Below, one piece after another: positions 23,118-34,958 of a DNA stretch of 64,000 nt. The DNA lies in contig CAJSYZ010000008.1 in assembly GCA_910574455.1 (NCBI GenBank), positions 2,978,707 to 3,042,706 of the forward strand. The letters run 5' to 3'. A program made the translations under genes and the position numbers. This DNA comes from Trichaptum fuscoviolaceum. Lineage: Eukaryota > Basidiomycota > Agaricomycetes > Hymenochaetales > Trichaptaceae. How positions within the stretch are numbered: the first letter of the stretch is position 1; each line of letters starts with the position of its first letter. A model generated the notes under the pieces. It had not been told where the DNA came from and made no database searches. It saw only the letters and a program-made list of their open reading frames with translations.

Positions 23118-23966
23118 ATGAGCGGCACATTATCCATGATTAGGAGCTCTTTCAAGAAGTCTCGTAGAGCCCCTTACGAGAGGGTAAAGATCAGGAGGTG
23201 GGAACTCCTGGAGTATCTGCAAGGCGTCCCAACTCTATTCGTTCCTGAGGTAAGCGGTAGATCCTCCCGTCTCAAACTACAGACAAGCTAACTCTTGAGA
23301 ATTTATATCCCATAGTATACGAAAAAACCAGTCCATGATGTCCTAGAGCATGTTTGCACAAGGAAGAATGTGACTGGGTTCTCCGAGACGTCTTCTAAAG
23401 TGACCGTAAGCTCTGTCCTCTCACTCCTTCAGTTTTGGCCATTTCATCTTAAGCTGTCGTATCACAGTACTCCTTCGGCCCTGCACCCAACCCTTACCCC
23501 TGGTCAATCCACTCACAAGGCGACATGGTGTTTATCATTACTACCGAAATACAGTGGCGCTTGCTTTTCGACCTCTTTCCGAAGTACTGCCCCCAGGAAA
23601 ATCTAGGCGTAAGTCTTAAAACTTCTTGTGTACGACCTCAGCTAATTGCATCATAATTATGCAGTCTTACATTTACCTATTCCTCACCATCACGCGTCTA
23701 TTGTGTTTCCTTGGATTCTTCATACACCACACCCTCGGATTCTTCCTCCCATTCCCATCGATCGTCCGAAGCACATTCCGAGTCCTGCCCGTAAGTTCAT
23801 TCAAGTTATATATGTGTAAACTTGAACAGATTGCTGACACTCTGATCGCCTATAGATTCCTGAGCCTGAAGATGCAATCAACGGTGGTCCGCTCGATCCT
23901 CGGCACATCCAAGGACCTGCTGCACTTGAAGCTGCCAGACGTGCTGGATACAACATGCCGTTGTAA
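23118..23966 (+). CDS. Small membrane-associated protein, unknown function
   Basis: Five phase-0 exons (23118-23249, 23316-23405, 23468-23608, 23665-23790, 23856-23966) give 199 residues. The N-terminus is basic (MSGTLSMIRSSFKKSRRAPY). A central part contains SFGPAPNPYPW and GDMVFIITTEIQWRLLFDLF. One hydrophobic helix follows (LFLTITRLLCFLGFFIHH), and the C-terminus is soluble and rich in Ala/Arg. I do not recognise the family. Consistent splice sites and an upstream TATA box support it as a real gene. Confidence 0.6.
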
Positions 23967-24798
23967 CTTCCAGAATAGCTCCTGTCGATGATCTTACGTC
24001 CTGAATGTCATTCAAGTCCTTAAGATCATAGAATGGCAGTCGAGCACGCCCCACCCTTTCGCACGTCATTGTTTCCCTGTATTTCAGAATTTTACACTAT
24101 AATGTTTCTATTCATATTTTGTCTTCTTCTACATGGAGTGTACTTTTACATATGTTTTTGCAATATTCTCACTTTCATATACTGTACATCGTGGTTCCAC
24201 ACTCGTACGAATTCCTGTAAACACATATACATTGCATCGATCTACCCGCGTTCTAATGTTAATCGCAATCAAAACCGTCTGGTGCCTCATCATACTAAAG
24301 CTCTACGGGATTTTATGAGAATGCTCCCATCTCTGGTGAAAATAATATCACCATGTCCAAGTAGATAAGGGCATCTGGGATGAGTCTGGGCAATAAAATA
24401 GCTCAACCATCTAGCAATCTTCTTCGCCCTGGATATCAAAGTATAATTATATTTCTCTGTGATTCTTGAACGGCATCTACCCACCAAATCGCCGTCGAGT
24501 GCAAATTTAAAGTCTGAGAATGAAGAGGCGTTCTATTCTGAACTGTAAAAATGCGCGGGGGCCATGTGAGAGTGTATGTGATATTAGTGCCAGGATCGGG
24601 TGCTGTACAAATTTCAAGAAGTTATTATAAAGGTACAAGAACATACAGGGAAAGCGGTCCATGACATACGTAAAGGGAGATTTCAGTCAGAATACAATGT
24701 GTATTGTATACAAAAGTCCGTGAGATGCGAAGGCGTCTAGTGGGTAATTATGGCAGAAATGAAGTTAGTGACTTTGCGTGACTTGATGTACATCGTCG
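23967..24798. other. Convergent intergenic region
   Basis: AT-rich DNA between two convergent genes; it should contain both 3' untranslated regions. No motif or reading frame is worth naming. Confidence 0.5.
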
Positions 24799-26208
24799 TT
24801 ATGCCTGTTTCTCGTGAGATCCCACCGGTCTACTTGCCCAAGTCCACCTTCCTAATCGTGTGCTGGGTTGACCAGATTTCGAGCTTGAAGGCAATCTAGA
24901 GGTGGATGATAGAAGATATGCTGATGATGGCCGTCTTCCCGCCGCAAGCTGCTCAGCTTCCCACTCGTCGTCATCAAGGTACGCATCCACCGCACGTGCG
25001 GTCGTCGAAGCAGATGCACCATTGGGATCGGGCTCTCCCATCCTTCTATCGTTCGCAATACGCTTCGTGAGCGAAGAACTCGAAGCTCTTCCAGCCACAA
25101 GCTCGCTCTGCTCCTTATCAGGTTGCGGATCGGGAGAAGACGAAGAGGCAATCGCGACGTAAGCGTTTGCAATGCGCCAGTCTTCCTCCTTCGTCACGAG
25201 CTGGAACCGCTTCGCGGCGCGCTCGAGTGCTCGTTTGCGTGCCCATTCTGGATCTTCAGCCCCGTCAGTTTCTGATTGTTGCAAGTCAGGAGTTTTCGCT
25301 AGTACCTTGACAGACGGAGGGAGTACGAGGAACGAGCGAGTATGCAGGAGCTGTGGTGATGTGCGGAGAGCAATCGGCGGTAAATTGTTTAATTTGCAAA
25401 GTGTTAGGCCCTAATGTAAGAAACACATGTGCATAAGCATTCAATTTCTTTGTATCGAGAGGGTCTCTCCGAAGCAAGGGGTATAAGATTAAACGGAAAG
25501 ACTCACATCTATACCATACTTCAATGCGATACCAAGAAGGGTGTCAGACTTCTGAATAATGTATTTGTTGGGTACTGTAGCGCCTGGCTTAGACTCGTTA
25601 CCAGAATTCGACGAGGACTTTTCCGCATCATCTGTCGACAAATATTGTAGTGTGGTCGCCGATGGCACTGACAATGCCTGAGGTAGAGAATCAGACTCCG
25701 TGTATGCAGGTGGAGGTGAGCTTGAGCGTATCGTCGGCGCGTCTTGACTTCTGCCATCACCACGACCACCATCTCTGACACCTAACGTCTGCTCTTCGTC
25801 AACGTCAACGTCGCTCTTGTCATCCTCGTCTTCGTCGCCGAGAACAAACACGTCTTCATCTCTCAGCGATCCATCTATGTTGAGGCTATTTCTCTCACTG
25901 GCCAACGATCTCTGATTCTGCCAGCCAAAAGACGGATCAGTCGGGCGACTAGTCGGCGTCGCTGTCGTCGCACGCTGCTGAGAAGCACTGTGCGCTACCG
26001 CTCGGACGCCGCTAAGGCAGGCTAGGCAAGGGACAAACCGTGACAGCCTGGGATTCGATGCGAGGCACTGTTGGCAAATGGGTCTTCTGCAACAGTCCGT
26101 CATGAATAGGGCTTCGCGTTCACTTGCAGTCGGTGGTAGCGAACCACAGCATGCAAGACATAGGTCGATACTCGCTGGTGAAGATAATGATAATGTGGTT
26201 TTCGACAT
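24799..26208 (-). CDS. Intracellular LysM-domain protein with Cys-rich N-terminus
   Basis: Two exons (26208-25507 and 25410-24799) give 437 residues. Residues 15-65 form a Cys-rich module: CLACC, then CCRRPICQQC, then PCLACL. The pattern suggests zinc binding. A Ser/Asp-rich linker follows, then the LysM domain across the intron, beginning KYIIQKSDTLLGIALKYGID and continuing into GLTLCKLNNL and LVLPPSV. After it, RKRALERAAKRFQLVTKEED is helical and the rest is low complexity. There is no signal peptide, so this is not a secreted chitin-binding effector; fungal intracellular LysM proteins are known but poorly understood. A possible 34 nt intron at 25305 was not used because the frame reads through. 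Confidence 0.78.
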
Positions 26209-26909
26209 TGTGGTTGAAGAACGACAGCGGCGCCATCATCACAGTTGTTGAGCACAACAGTTCGTCTTGTCTTACTACAATTACTCACGCTGGGACCCGG
26301 GACACTGTCGGGGTAACTTGAAGCCAATCTCACGTCTTCCGCCATCAAGGTCAATCATTAAGCAAACAGTAAGTTCTGATAGGTGAAAGTTCGAGATCAA
26401 TCTGACATTATGTTCTTGGCAAGAACACCATCAGAACTTGAGGACGATCGAAAGTACCCTGCTGGCCACATAGGAATCATTGCTGGCAGTATTTTGGTTC
26501 AGTGAAAGCTTTAGGAAAATGCTACTTTCTGAAGAATAGCCAACACTCCTTTGCGACAAAGCCTTTAGGCTCAATACCTTTTCAGTTCTCCTCGGGCGTG
26601 TTAATGAAGGGAAATAGCGTAGCTCGGGATCAGATGCAAAAGGGTATTCATGGACACGGATCACACGCTGTATTCATGTTATCCACCTAAAAATACTCAG
26701 GGCATTCTCAAGGATTACAGCAACCACTTACTACGAAAATACGGGATACCATGTGCTCGCGTCTTTGGCAGTGATTTCCCCGTGCGTGGCCTCCTTTGCG
26801 CTTGTATCTTCAGACCTTCGAGATGACTTCTTAAGCTGTACTGCTGGGAATTAGTCCCTCCCCATCTCACCAACACGCTCGATCTCTCAGCGACACCTCC
26901 CAGCTCAGA
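26209..26909. other. Divergent intergenic region
   Basis: This separates the LysM-protein gene (minus) from the seven-helix protein gene (plus) and must contain both promoters. An AACTTGAA octamer occurs at about 26314. No other feature is seen. Confidence 0.45.
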
Positions 26910-28242
26910 ATGTCGGCGAACGATCCTTCGTCCTGGGCGCCGCCGGGTGAGTCCAGTGCAGACCTCTGGGAGGAGCGCTCGAATTTCAATGGTCTCGTGC
27001 TCTCCTGCGTTGCGTATGGTGTTCACTTCACGTTATACCTCATCGTTCTGCAACACCTCTTAAAACATCCAACACACCGCGTTGGCTCAGGCGGAAAAGC
27101 GAAGATATCCTGGGGTCTAGTTCTTTACATAACCTGGAACTTCATCTTGGGGACGTTTGGCCTTGCCGGAGGGGCGAGGTTCAACCAACTCACGTTCATT
27201 GACGCGCGAAATTACCCCGGTGGGCCCAATGAATTTGTAGCAGAACAATATGGCGACTTTGTCAATATATTTGGTACTGTGGCTCTCGTCATTCTGCAGT
27301 GGTTCGCTGATGGAATGGTGGTAAGTGACGCCGATCATCAATGCTAATCAGAATCGCGCTGATCGAGTCTACTAGATCTACCGCTTCTGGCTGATTTATA
27401 ACTTTAACTACTTCGTGGCTATTCTTCCCTGTCTTTTACTTCTTGGGTCTTTCAGTATGTTAGCGATAATCCTTCGCGGTCGTATGCTAACCATTAGAAT
27501 TCTACATTCAGGCATGGGTGTTTTGCTGCTGTTCCAGCTCACTCAACCGTTTGCGAACCTATGGACAAAAACGACTCTCAACTTTGGCATCCCGTACTGG
27601 TCTATCTCGGCCGGCCTTAACATTCTCGTGACATCTCTCATCGTTGCTCGACTATTCGCGATCCGTCGGCGTACAAAGGCGGTACTCTCAGCTTCGCACT
27701 CGAAGACGTACACCAGCATTGCAGCTATGCTCGTCGAGAGCGCCGCGCTTTACTCGGTCACGGCTCTCATCTTCATCGTCACGTACGCGCGCAACAGCAA
27801 TGTGCAGAACCTCATCCTGCCACTGCTAGGTCAAGTGCAGGCGATATCGCCTTTGCTCATCATGTGGCGCGTGGCGCGTGGACAAGCGATCTCACGCGAC
27901 TCGCTGCCATCCACTGCGCCATCAGTCTCGAAAATCTCCTGGCGGCATTCGCGCGCTACAGGGATGGGTGGTGCCTCCAATGCATCCAGGACACTCGCCG
28001 GCACGTCGGTGACAGCGGGAACCTCGCAAACTCAGAGTGTCAATCTACCTACCTTCCCGAACTCACAGAAATACACGTTTGCGAGCGACATGTCTGGAAA
28101 ATCGGAGACTTTTGATGAAGGAGACTGGGAGCTGTCTGAGCGGAAGGTGCCCGGTGTCGAAGTGGTGGTTCAGCAGCAGGTCGAACAGTGGGCGGATGAC
28201 AGAAACGCCGGCGCGCAAGTCAGCCGAGGAAACACATTGTAA
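26910..28242 (+). CDS. Seven-helix membrane protein of basidiomycete type
   Basis: Three exons (26910-27320, 27376-27454, 27512-28242) give 406 residues. About seven hydrophobic helices occupy residues 30-290, for example LVLSCVAYGVHFTLYLIVL, LVLYITWNFILGTFG, VALVILQWFADGMVIYRFW and LNILVTSLIVARLFAIRRR. A Ser/Thr-rich cytosolic tail follows. The helix pattern and the loop QWFADGMVIYRFW are seen in a large, uncharacterised basidiomycete membrane protein family that resembles receptors; no ligand is known. The second intron (57 nt, GTATGT donor) is a multiple of three and has no stop, so retention would insert 19 residues in a helix. Confidence 0.7.
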
Positions 28243-29555
28243 GCTGTGTCACAGGCGCGGGACGCTTCAGGCTGCGATTGGTCGCATAGTCTTGAGCGAG
28301 AGAAATTTCGGGGTAATCGACATCTTCAATGGCCTCTTCTTTCAAGCGGACTCTTTTCGTTTTCTTCTTGCTCATTACGGAATTTCTCGTCTTCGTTGTA
28401 AGCTTACTCACCTTTTCAACATTAGTCTTTATTTCGACCACCCCCCTTCCCCCGCTCTCCACCTCCGCTCCTCAAGCTACGGAGCTATTCATCCCGCTGT
28501 CCTTCGCACACACTTCCTCTTGGAGTGTATACCAACCGACTCTCTTGTAACACCTCGCTCCTTGTTGCAGACTCTGTAGCGATGTAATTTCGTCGCAATC
28601 TTGTACTTTAATTCTACATTATGTCCCAGTCTTTGTCGCGTGATATTCATCGTAACAGCTTCGGGTATCATTAAATTCAAAGAGAAGATCAAAACAGCCG
28701 AGATTGTCGTTATTCATACTCTCACAGTCTCGTAAGTCTCAAGGTGTAACTATCATAGTAATTGCCACCGCATATTGATTTATTTTAGGATTGCTTGATC
28801 CAAGTCAATTTTGGGTGCACTTTCTCTGGCAGTCAACGAAACTCACCCTTTTTCATTGATCGGAGGCCTTAATTAGATGCTTTAAAGGTAAAAGAAAGGG
28901 CGAATGTCTCGTTGGAAAACGATGCGGGCCTTGCACTGATGCCAGAGCTTACAAGATGCGCCCCGCGGAGACGATAATTGACCGGAGATTAGGAGAAGCC
29001 TCTCAGTACACCTATATATGCTCCGCGACTCGGAGTATGTCTTGCTAGGATCATAGCGACTTCTCGTGAGTGTTTGTCGTCCCAAATGAGTTGGCGCTGG
29101 CGCAAATCTCATGCTTAATTGAATGATGATCTTGAATCTCGAGAACAAACAGTGCCGTCATTGAGCACCCTCGAGGAGAGACCAATCGCACCCTAGTGGA
29201 GACTATAGATTAATTATCACGACAGCTTGAGAATAATGAAAGTTGATGTACTGCGAAGACTGTCGGATGCAATCCCCTAGCCTTCTAGTAGTCCACTACA
29301 ATGAATTCGCCAATATCCGACTCGAGTCCTTACGACAATATATCCCAGTCCATGAAAGTATGACAGCAATACTTGTGGTCGATTTATTCCAATACATTGA
29401 CGCCGGACTCGGATGTAGTCGGGGTGCACCGTGCACATTGAACGCAGTAACTTTGTAGTCCGAGTCACGGTCGAAGAGTCAATTGCCGCCGTAGCATTTT
29501 CAGCATCAAACATCTAAGCTTAATATGTGTACAAACTTAGCCTAAACCTTAATAT
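28243..29555. other. Intergenic, seven-helix gene to tRNA
   Basis: No gene is supported. The first part is the 3' region of the seven-helix gene and the remainder is AT-rich without motifs. Confidence 0.45.
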
Positions 29556-29676
29556 GCCCGCCTAGCTCAATCGGATAGAGCGTCAGACTTTTAGGGAATT
29601 GCAAGGTGAAGTTCTTCTACCAAGTTTCCTTAATGTGTCAATCTGAAGGCTGCGAGTTCGACCCTCGCGGTGGGCA
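29556..29676 (+). tRNA. tRNA-Lys(UUU) with 47-nt intron
   Basis: The acceptor stem pairs GCCCGCC (29556-29562) with GGTGGGC (29669-29675), followed by discriminator A. The D-arm contains TAGCTCAATCGGATAGAGCG, and the T-arm reads GCGAGTTCGACCCTCGC. The anticodon loop is C-TTTT-A-A with anticodon TTT. It is interrupted after position 37 by an intron at 29594-29640, the standard place for a nuclear tRNA intron. The mature tRNA is 74 nt before CCA addition. The A-box and B-box (GGTTCGA-like GAGTTCGACCC) are internal promoters for RNA polymerase III. Confidence 0.93.
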
Positions 29677-32600
29677 ATTCGGTACAACTTGGGTTGAATT
29701 TTTAGTACTTATTTATAATACCTAGATCTTTTAAAATTAGTTCAAAACGCCTTTGAGGATGTAGAAGTTTGTTTACTTTATACTCTTCCCTTGACTTATC
29801 GATTTGCCTTTCAGCTTTTATCACTGGTAGGCATAGCTAATGTGGTTTGTTATGCATGGCCAATTCTTCTCATGTTGTACTAAGTACTAAACAATGATTG
29901 CAATAGGCAAAAGATGTTTATTATAACAGTATAACATCTGATCCGATTATCAGAACAAAAGGTGTACCACTTACACAATGTATGTCATAAAGAAAGAGGG
30001 AAAACATGAGCTAAAACCCTTATTCAAGTTTCCTATTGCTCCAGCGCAATGGTTGAATCCGCCACCTTTCATTTGGATGGCGGACTGATATACACACATG
30101 CAGGCAAATTTTCGTCCAGGTCATAAATCCGGGCTCAAGAAAAAGCAAGCCAAGAAACAGCAAGCACAAATATCAGCTCAGGTTTCTCCAGAACTCTTCG
30201 TACTTCATCCTTACCACAGGAAACGAGGCGAGGTACGTCAGAAAGCCTCGCAGAACCATCAATTTATGGAGTTACTAAGAAATGTCAGCACGCACTATCC
30301 AGGAATAGCGTGCCAAACCAATGTAACGACGAGGCGCAGCGTACCCTTCGGAGACATTCTCGGACGTGTAAAAGGGAAGCCTGAGGGGTGCGCCCTCGGC
30401 CTTCTGAAGCACCGGTGGAGAAATTAGGGTGGAAATCAACGAAATTATCCTAAGTCCGCCGGAGAGAAACTGCTGTGTCGTCCGGAGGTACATACTACCT
30501 AGTGCGCAACGTTTCGGGGTGGCGCACACGTAGCCCGAGGCTCGCAGAACAGACCTCAGAAGTAGCCGAGGAGATTGGACAAATCAAGAGAGTCCAGACC
30601 AATTGTTGGTGCGTTCACGACGGGAAGTAGAGCGAAAGAGTAATAGGTGCACTTTAATCGTAAAAGGTGAGTCATTATTTTATGATGGGATTTGTCTGCG
30701 CACTGACATTCTTTTTTGGTTCCATTGCAATGGAAGGGGTTTTTCTTAAATCGAACGTTTAGAAACATACCCGATGGCCACATGCGGCACACGTGCCATA
30801 TAGCATACAAAATCCGTAGAATTCCTCCTTATTTCTGATGTGCCTAAAAGCTTTGAATATCCGCAGTCCGTATAAGTAGGCGACTCACACATGCGTTGCA
30901 TAGATAAAAGACGTGAACTAGTAACGGTTAGATAGCTTCTGAATCAAGTCGTTTAGAGTAGAAACCGGCGAGGACCGAGCGATCTCGCGCTTATCTAAAC
31001 CTTACGTACCACAGCACGAGCGCCAGGAGTTAGCGGTGGGACTGAGTATCGTAGTACGAGAGTGGGGCCTGACGAGGGCAGGTGACCGACCGGCTGAAGC
31101 AAAGTCAGGTTTAGAAACGATCTACAGGGCCAAGTGAGATCCTTGTGTCCGTGAAGAGAAAGGCGGGCCCCCTGCGTGCCGAAGGTTTCGGCTATTTCAT
31201 TTCGCCTCATGTAATGCCTGCACGATGATCGTCTGTGGGTCAACGATTGTCTGGGCCATGCATTCATAACGGAAGCAATCGTCTTACCGACGATGACTTT
31301 CTCCAAGTCGTGAGCCGAAGAACCTTGGATCCCCAAGATCTTTTCGCACAACTCCATAATGACGAAGGCGAATTCGATATTTTTGTTTAAAAGGCAATGG
31401 GGACCTTTCGCCCACACGGCAAGTGGGGAGTGATGTTGTAGGAACTGAATGTATGATGATCTTGCGCCAACATGTGTCCTATCTATCCCGTATCAGTGCT
31501 AGTGAGCGAATAACGGAGCGCGATGACGCCAAGGATTCAAGGGTGAGGAGTCGTAGCTTCGAAAACGGACTGGAGATACCACTCGAATCATCCAGCCAAA
31601 CAGCCGCAACGCACACGAAACCTGAGAGCGGGAACAGGTAATTCCTGTTGAAACGATGAGGATTACGGGGGAACTGACCCCCAGCTGAAACATAGTCTAG
31701 AGCAAGGAGAAACGTGTACGAGAAGGCCGAGGGCGATCCCGAGAACTGGAAAAATGTGTATTATGAACATTCCTAAGTTGGTCAGAACTCGGTCGACGGT
31801 CAGAAAGGTAAGTGGTTCATACCAATAACCGTTGATGGGAAGACACCAACGACCTGGGCCGCTCATAACCGTCCTCTGTGAGAACTGGGCTTAGGTACAT
31901 AGCGTATTCATTCAGTGAGCGAAAAACTCATCCGCAACTCATAAAACTTCAATGGGCAGACGAAACACCCTGAGCGAAAAGAAGTCAGGTGTGTCGGGAT
32001 CTACCATTCGGCAATGAAGACGATCACCGAGAAGAGCCATTCATGCGAGTATTGTTAAACCTTCGCGTAGTGCAGTTCGGTCTCGCCCATGCGTCCAGGG
32101 CTCTTTCTCATACCCCTATCAACACGCTTGAGATAGAGTTCCACTAACAAACGAGCGGCAGTATCAGTGCTTCAATAGGTGAATAGTGGAAACGAGACAC
32201 ACTTACGAATTGACGACCGCGAGGTACCTTTACATGCGTAATCCGACGAGCGCGTATCTTGCAAAACTGCTCCTTCTATTCGCATCTGATATTAGAATTG
32301 AATATAGCAAAGGAATAATCTCTTGGACAAACATCCAGACCAAGCGCTACAATATCCAGTCTCCGTAGAACTCTCAGCTCTTTGATTGTGCCATTCACAC
32401 GATCAGAAGAAGAACATGTAGTTAGAAGAGTACCTTTATGCCAACCTACGAGGAGATATTACAGATGCATGTCGCATCAAGTCGACAAAAGCTCGAATTG
32501 CGAGGAAACAAGAATAGGAGGTTACTGGAAGAACTGGCAAAAAGTGAATCAATCAGCTTCATTGGATCTCGCGGTAGAGATTATTCACGTACATCCGCAG

Positions 32601-34139
32601 GCATGAATCATGCACTAGACCATACCAGACCAATCAAATAGAAGAGCACGTCAAACCACACCTGCCCGAATTCTTCAAGGAGAAGTCATTCTCCGGTTCC
32701 GGGTTGCAGAAAAGAGAACCCCAACAAGGAGCTAAAAGAACCGCAACTCAATACAACCGAGGGTTGAGAGAGTCGAAGTCAAAGAGAAAAAAGTACTTGA
32801 GTCAGCCCATCAAAACCGCAAGTAACACCAAAAGAAGCGGCGTTCCGCTCCCCTTGTCTCCTATGTTCCCAAGGACTTAGAAAGCGCGGAATAAGAACGG
32901 AAGGGAGTTGAATGATGGAGGAGTCCATCAATGGCAGAAGATCAGCCACAGTAGCCTCGTGTGCGCCTATGCAACTGTGTTCTCAACCCGAGGACGGTTA
33001 TGACGCAAGAGGTGAGTACCCGGGGCTTACCGGAAAGAAGCGTTTGTGAGGGCGCATTACTTCCACAGTTTGAATTGGGACACTGGTAATTATAAAAGTC
33101 AACAACTCTTTCGCACGTCCTCGTGGGCAGCCCCTATGACCTGAGTAAGGCGAACTCGACCAAAGAGTGCTAGTACCGTAAGACTCTAGAGGTGATGGCC
33201 CATGAGACACAAGGTTTCGGACTCTACGCGCTTTCAGGCTTCTTGCAGTACCTAGCGGATGGGAAAGAACGGACATGAGGTTTATGTCAGGGGGTTTCTA
33301 GCAGGTCCTCTTTGGCATCTCCAGTGTCCGATGAACGTGTGTCTGATGACTTTCGCGCACTGAAGAGCCAAGATACAGGTCGCTGAGTCTAGAGTTGACG
33401 TGAAGTACCCTCCTTCATTCACGTTTAATGTCGGCGACTAGCCTATCTTGTGACCCTCCGATACGACCGTAGCTTAAGTATCGACAGCCATAATGCATAG
33501 CTAAGCACAGTCCTCGCATTGAAGCAACGTTTCAATGGCAGAGCCCTCGCACTTTCAAATCGACCTTTTGCGGCGCCGAAACCCGATTTGATGTCTTTGA
33601 GCGCCCCAACACCAAAATTCGCGGGAAGCAGTGAAGTAGAACAGCCTGGAGGGTCGTGTGTCCCGCTGTAATGAAGTAGATGATGCATTGAGTAAGCGGC
33701 GAACATGAGTTATGCGGTCAAGCACCGCCGTTTCGTCGAGGAAGTGGAGAGAACACGATCCAAGGCGAATATTCCATCGAAGACGCATGTTGGCCTATAA
33801 ACTGCGTCTGAATCCAAACAACCGGGAGCAGAGGTTCCAAGAAAGCCAGGATCAATGTGATGCGGAGACAAGGGGGCAAGAGGTTGTGGGGCGCAAGGTT
33901 CATGCGGGGGGAGGACATAGGCCAATCTCAACCGTACAAGAATCAGATCTGCAGAACGAAGATGCGAGGTAGGCCTGTTCGTCTAGAAGAGCTTGTGGGG
34001 ATTAGAACACCAAATCTAGTCATCGAAATAGCAATCAGCTAAAAGCCCTCCTTAGTCTCGGACACTTATCGGCAGAATCTGAATCTGAAATAATATTATT
34101 GAAAACAGCCCTGCTTTATACTTGTTATTTTGAGTTCTA
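29677..34139. other. 4.4 kb without a supportable gene
   Basis: Reading frames here stay below about 140 codons, lie on both strands and show no family motif. The longest are 30098-30427 (plus, Lys/Gln-rich start), 30995-31417 (minus) and 32438-32641 (plus). Splice-like signals do not join them into a convincing protein. The base composition is not extreme. It may be decayed transposon or gene debris. A TTCAAGTT octamer lies at about 30023. Confidence 0.4.
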
Positions 34140-34958
34140 TCAGACAAAGAGCAGTGCAATGGTAGAGACAGCGGTCGCTCCCAATACAGTGTACCCAGAT
34201 CGGTAGCATCCCTTCAATGAAAGGACTTAAAGTGAAAATGAGCATCCGACATTAAATGTTAACTTGAGTCGAGAACTCACAGAACCCGGTATCCCAACCC
34301 AAATGCCGCAAGCCGTTGAAAGAGTGGAACGTGAACGGAGCGGCGAGAATGAGCTTTCCGGCAACTTTCAGGCTCTCAGGAGCCGCAGAAACGAGCTGTA
34401 CGACGTCTGCGCTTGTGAAAGGCACCCCAAGGAATGGCGCAGCAACGTATGAGATCGAGAATCCGTACAGCACTGTTCGACCAAGGCGGTATTAGAGTGG
34501 CATAGAAATGCACAGGATAATTGTCAGAATTTGTTCAACAAAGGAAGCTGATTCAACGCACAGACGGTGAGTCCAACGCCAGTGATACGGTTTGCAATGG
34601 ATGCAAACCATGTGAGTTGGGGTTGATAGATGGTAAAATGGGGGCTCGAAGGACGCTTCAAGCGTTGCGCATTCAAGAAGTCGGCCGCCTGCTCAGGACG
34701 CAAAGATTCGGTCTGCACGCCTCTTAATTCGAGTGAAAGCATATCAGAACAATTGAAACCCAATGAAAGCTAAAGGTAGCGTACCTCTTGGGCATGACAT
34801 TTCGAAGAACGACCTGGTTGCGCCCTGTGGCATGCCACACGCGAACGACATGAGTTCCTGCTCTTTTGTCTCTTTTGTTCTATAAGCTCACCAAATGCAG
34901 GCTGAAAAGCCGAGCGCCTGAGTGCTGCACTAAGACCGACGATGCGAGTGCTCATCAT
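34140..34958 (-). CDS. SDH3: Succinate dehydrogenase cytochrome b560 subunit
   Basis: Five exons on the minus strand (34958-34892, 34857-34785, 34722-34562, 34472-34281, 34225-34140) give 192 residues. The first two exons form a basic, acid-poor mitochondrial targeting sequence. The core shows [18 protein letters not shown] and [11 protein letters not shown] (quinone-site Ser and Arg region), then [13 protein letters not shown] with the haem-ligand histidine region. The last helix ends [20 protein letters not shown]. Together these are the signature of SdhC, which anchors complex II in the inner membrane and binds haem b and ubiquinone. Intron 1 would be only 34 nt, which is unusually short. 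The second of two adjacent ATGs (34955) could also be the start. Confidence 0.9.

Noticed and set aside
25272..25305. 34-nt intron in the LysM gene
   Set aside because: GT and AG are present, but the frame continues without a stop and the reading through encodes a sensible linker.
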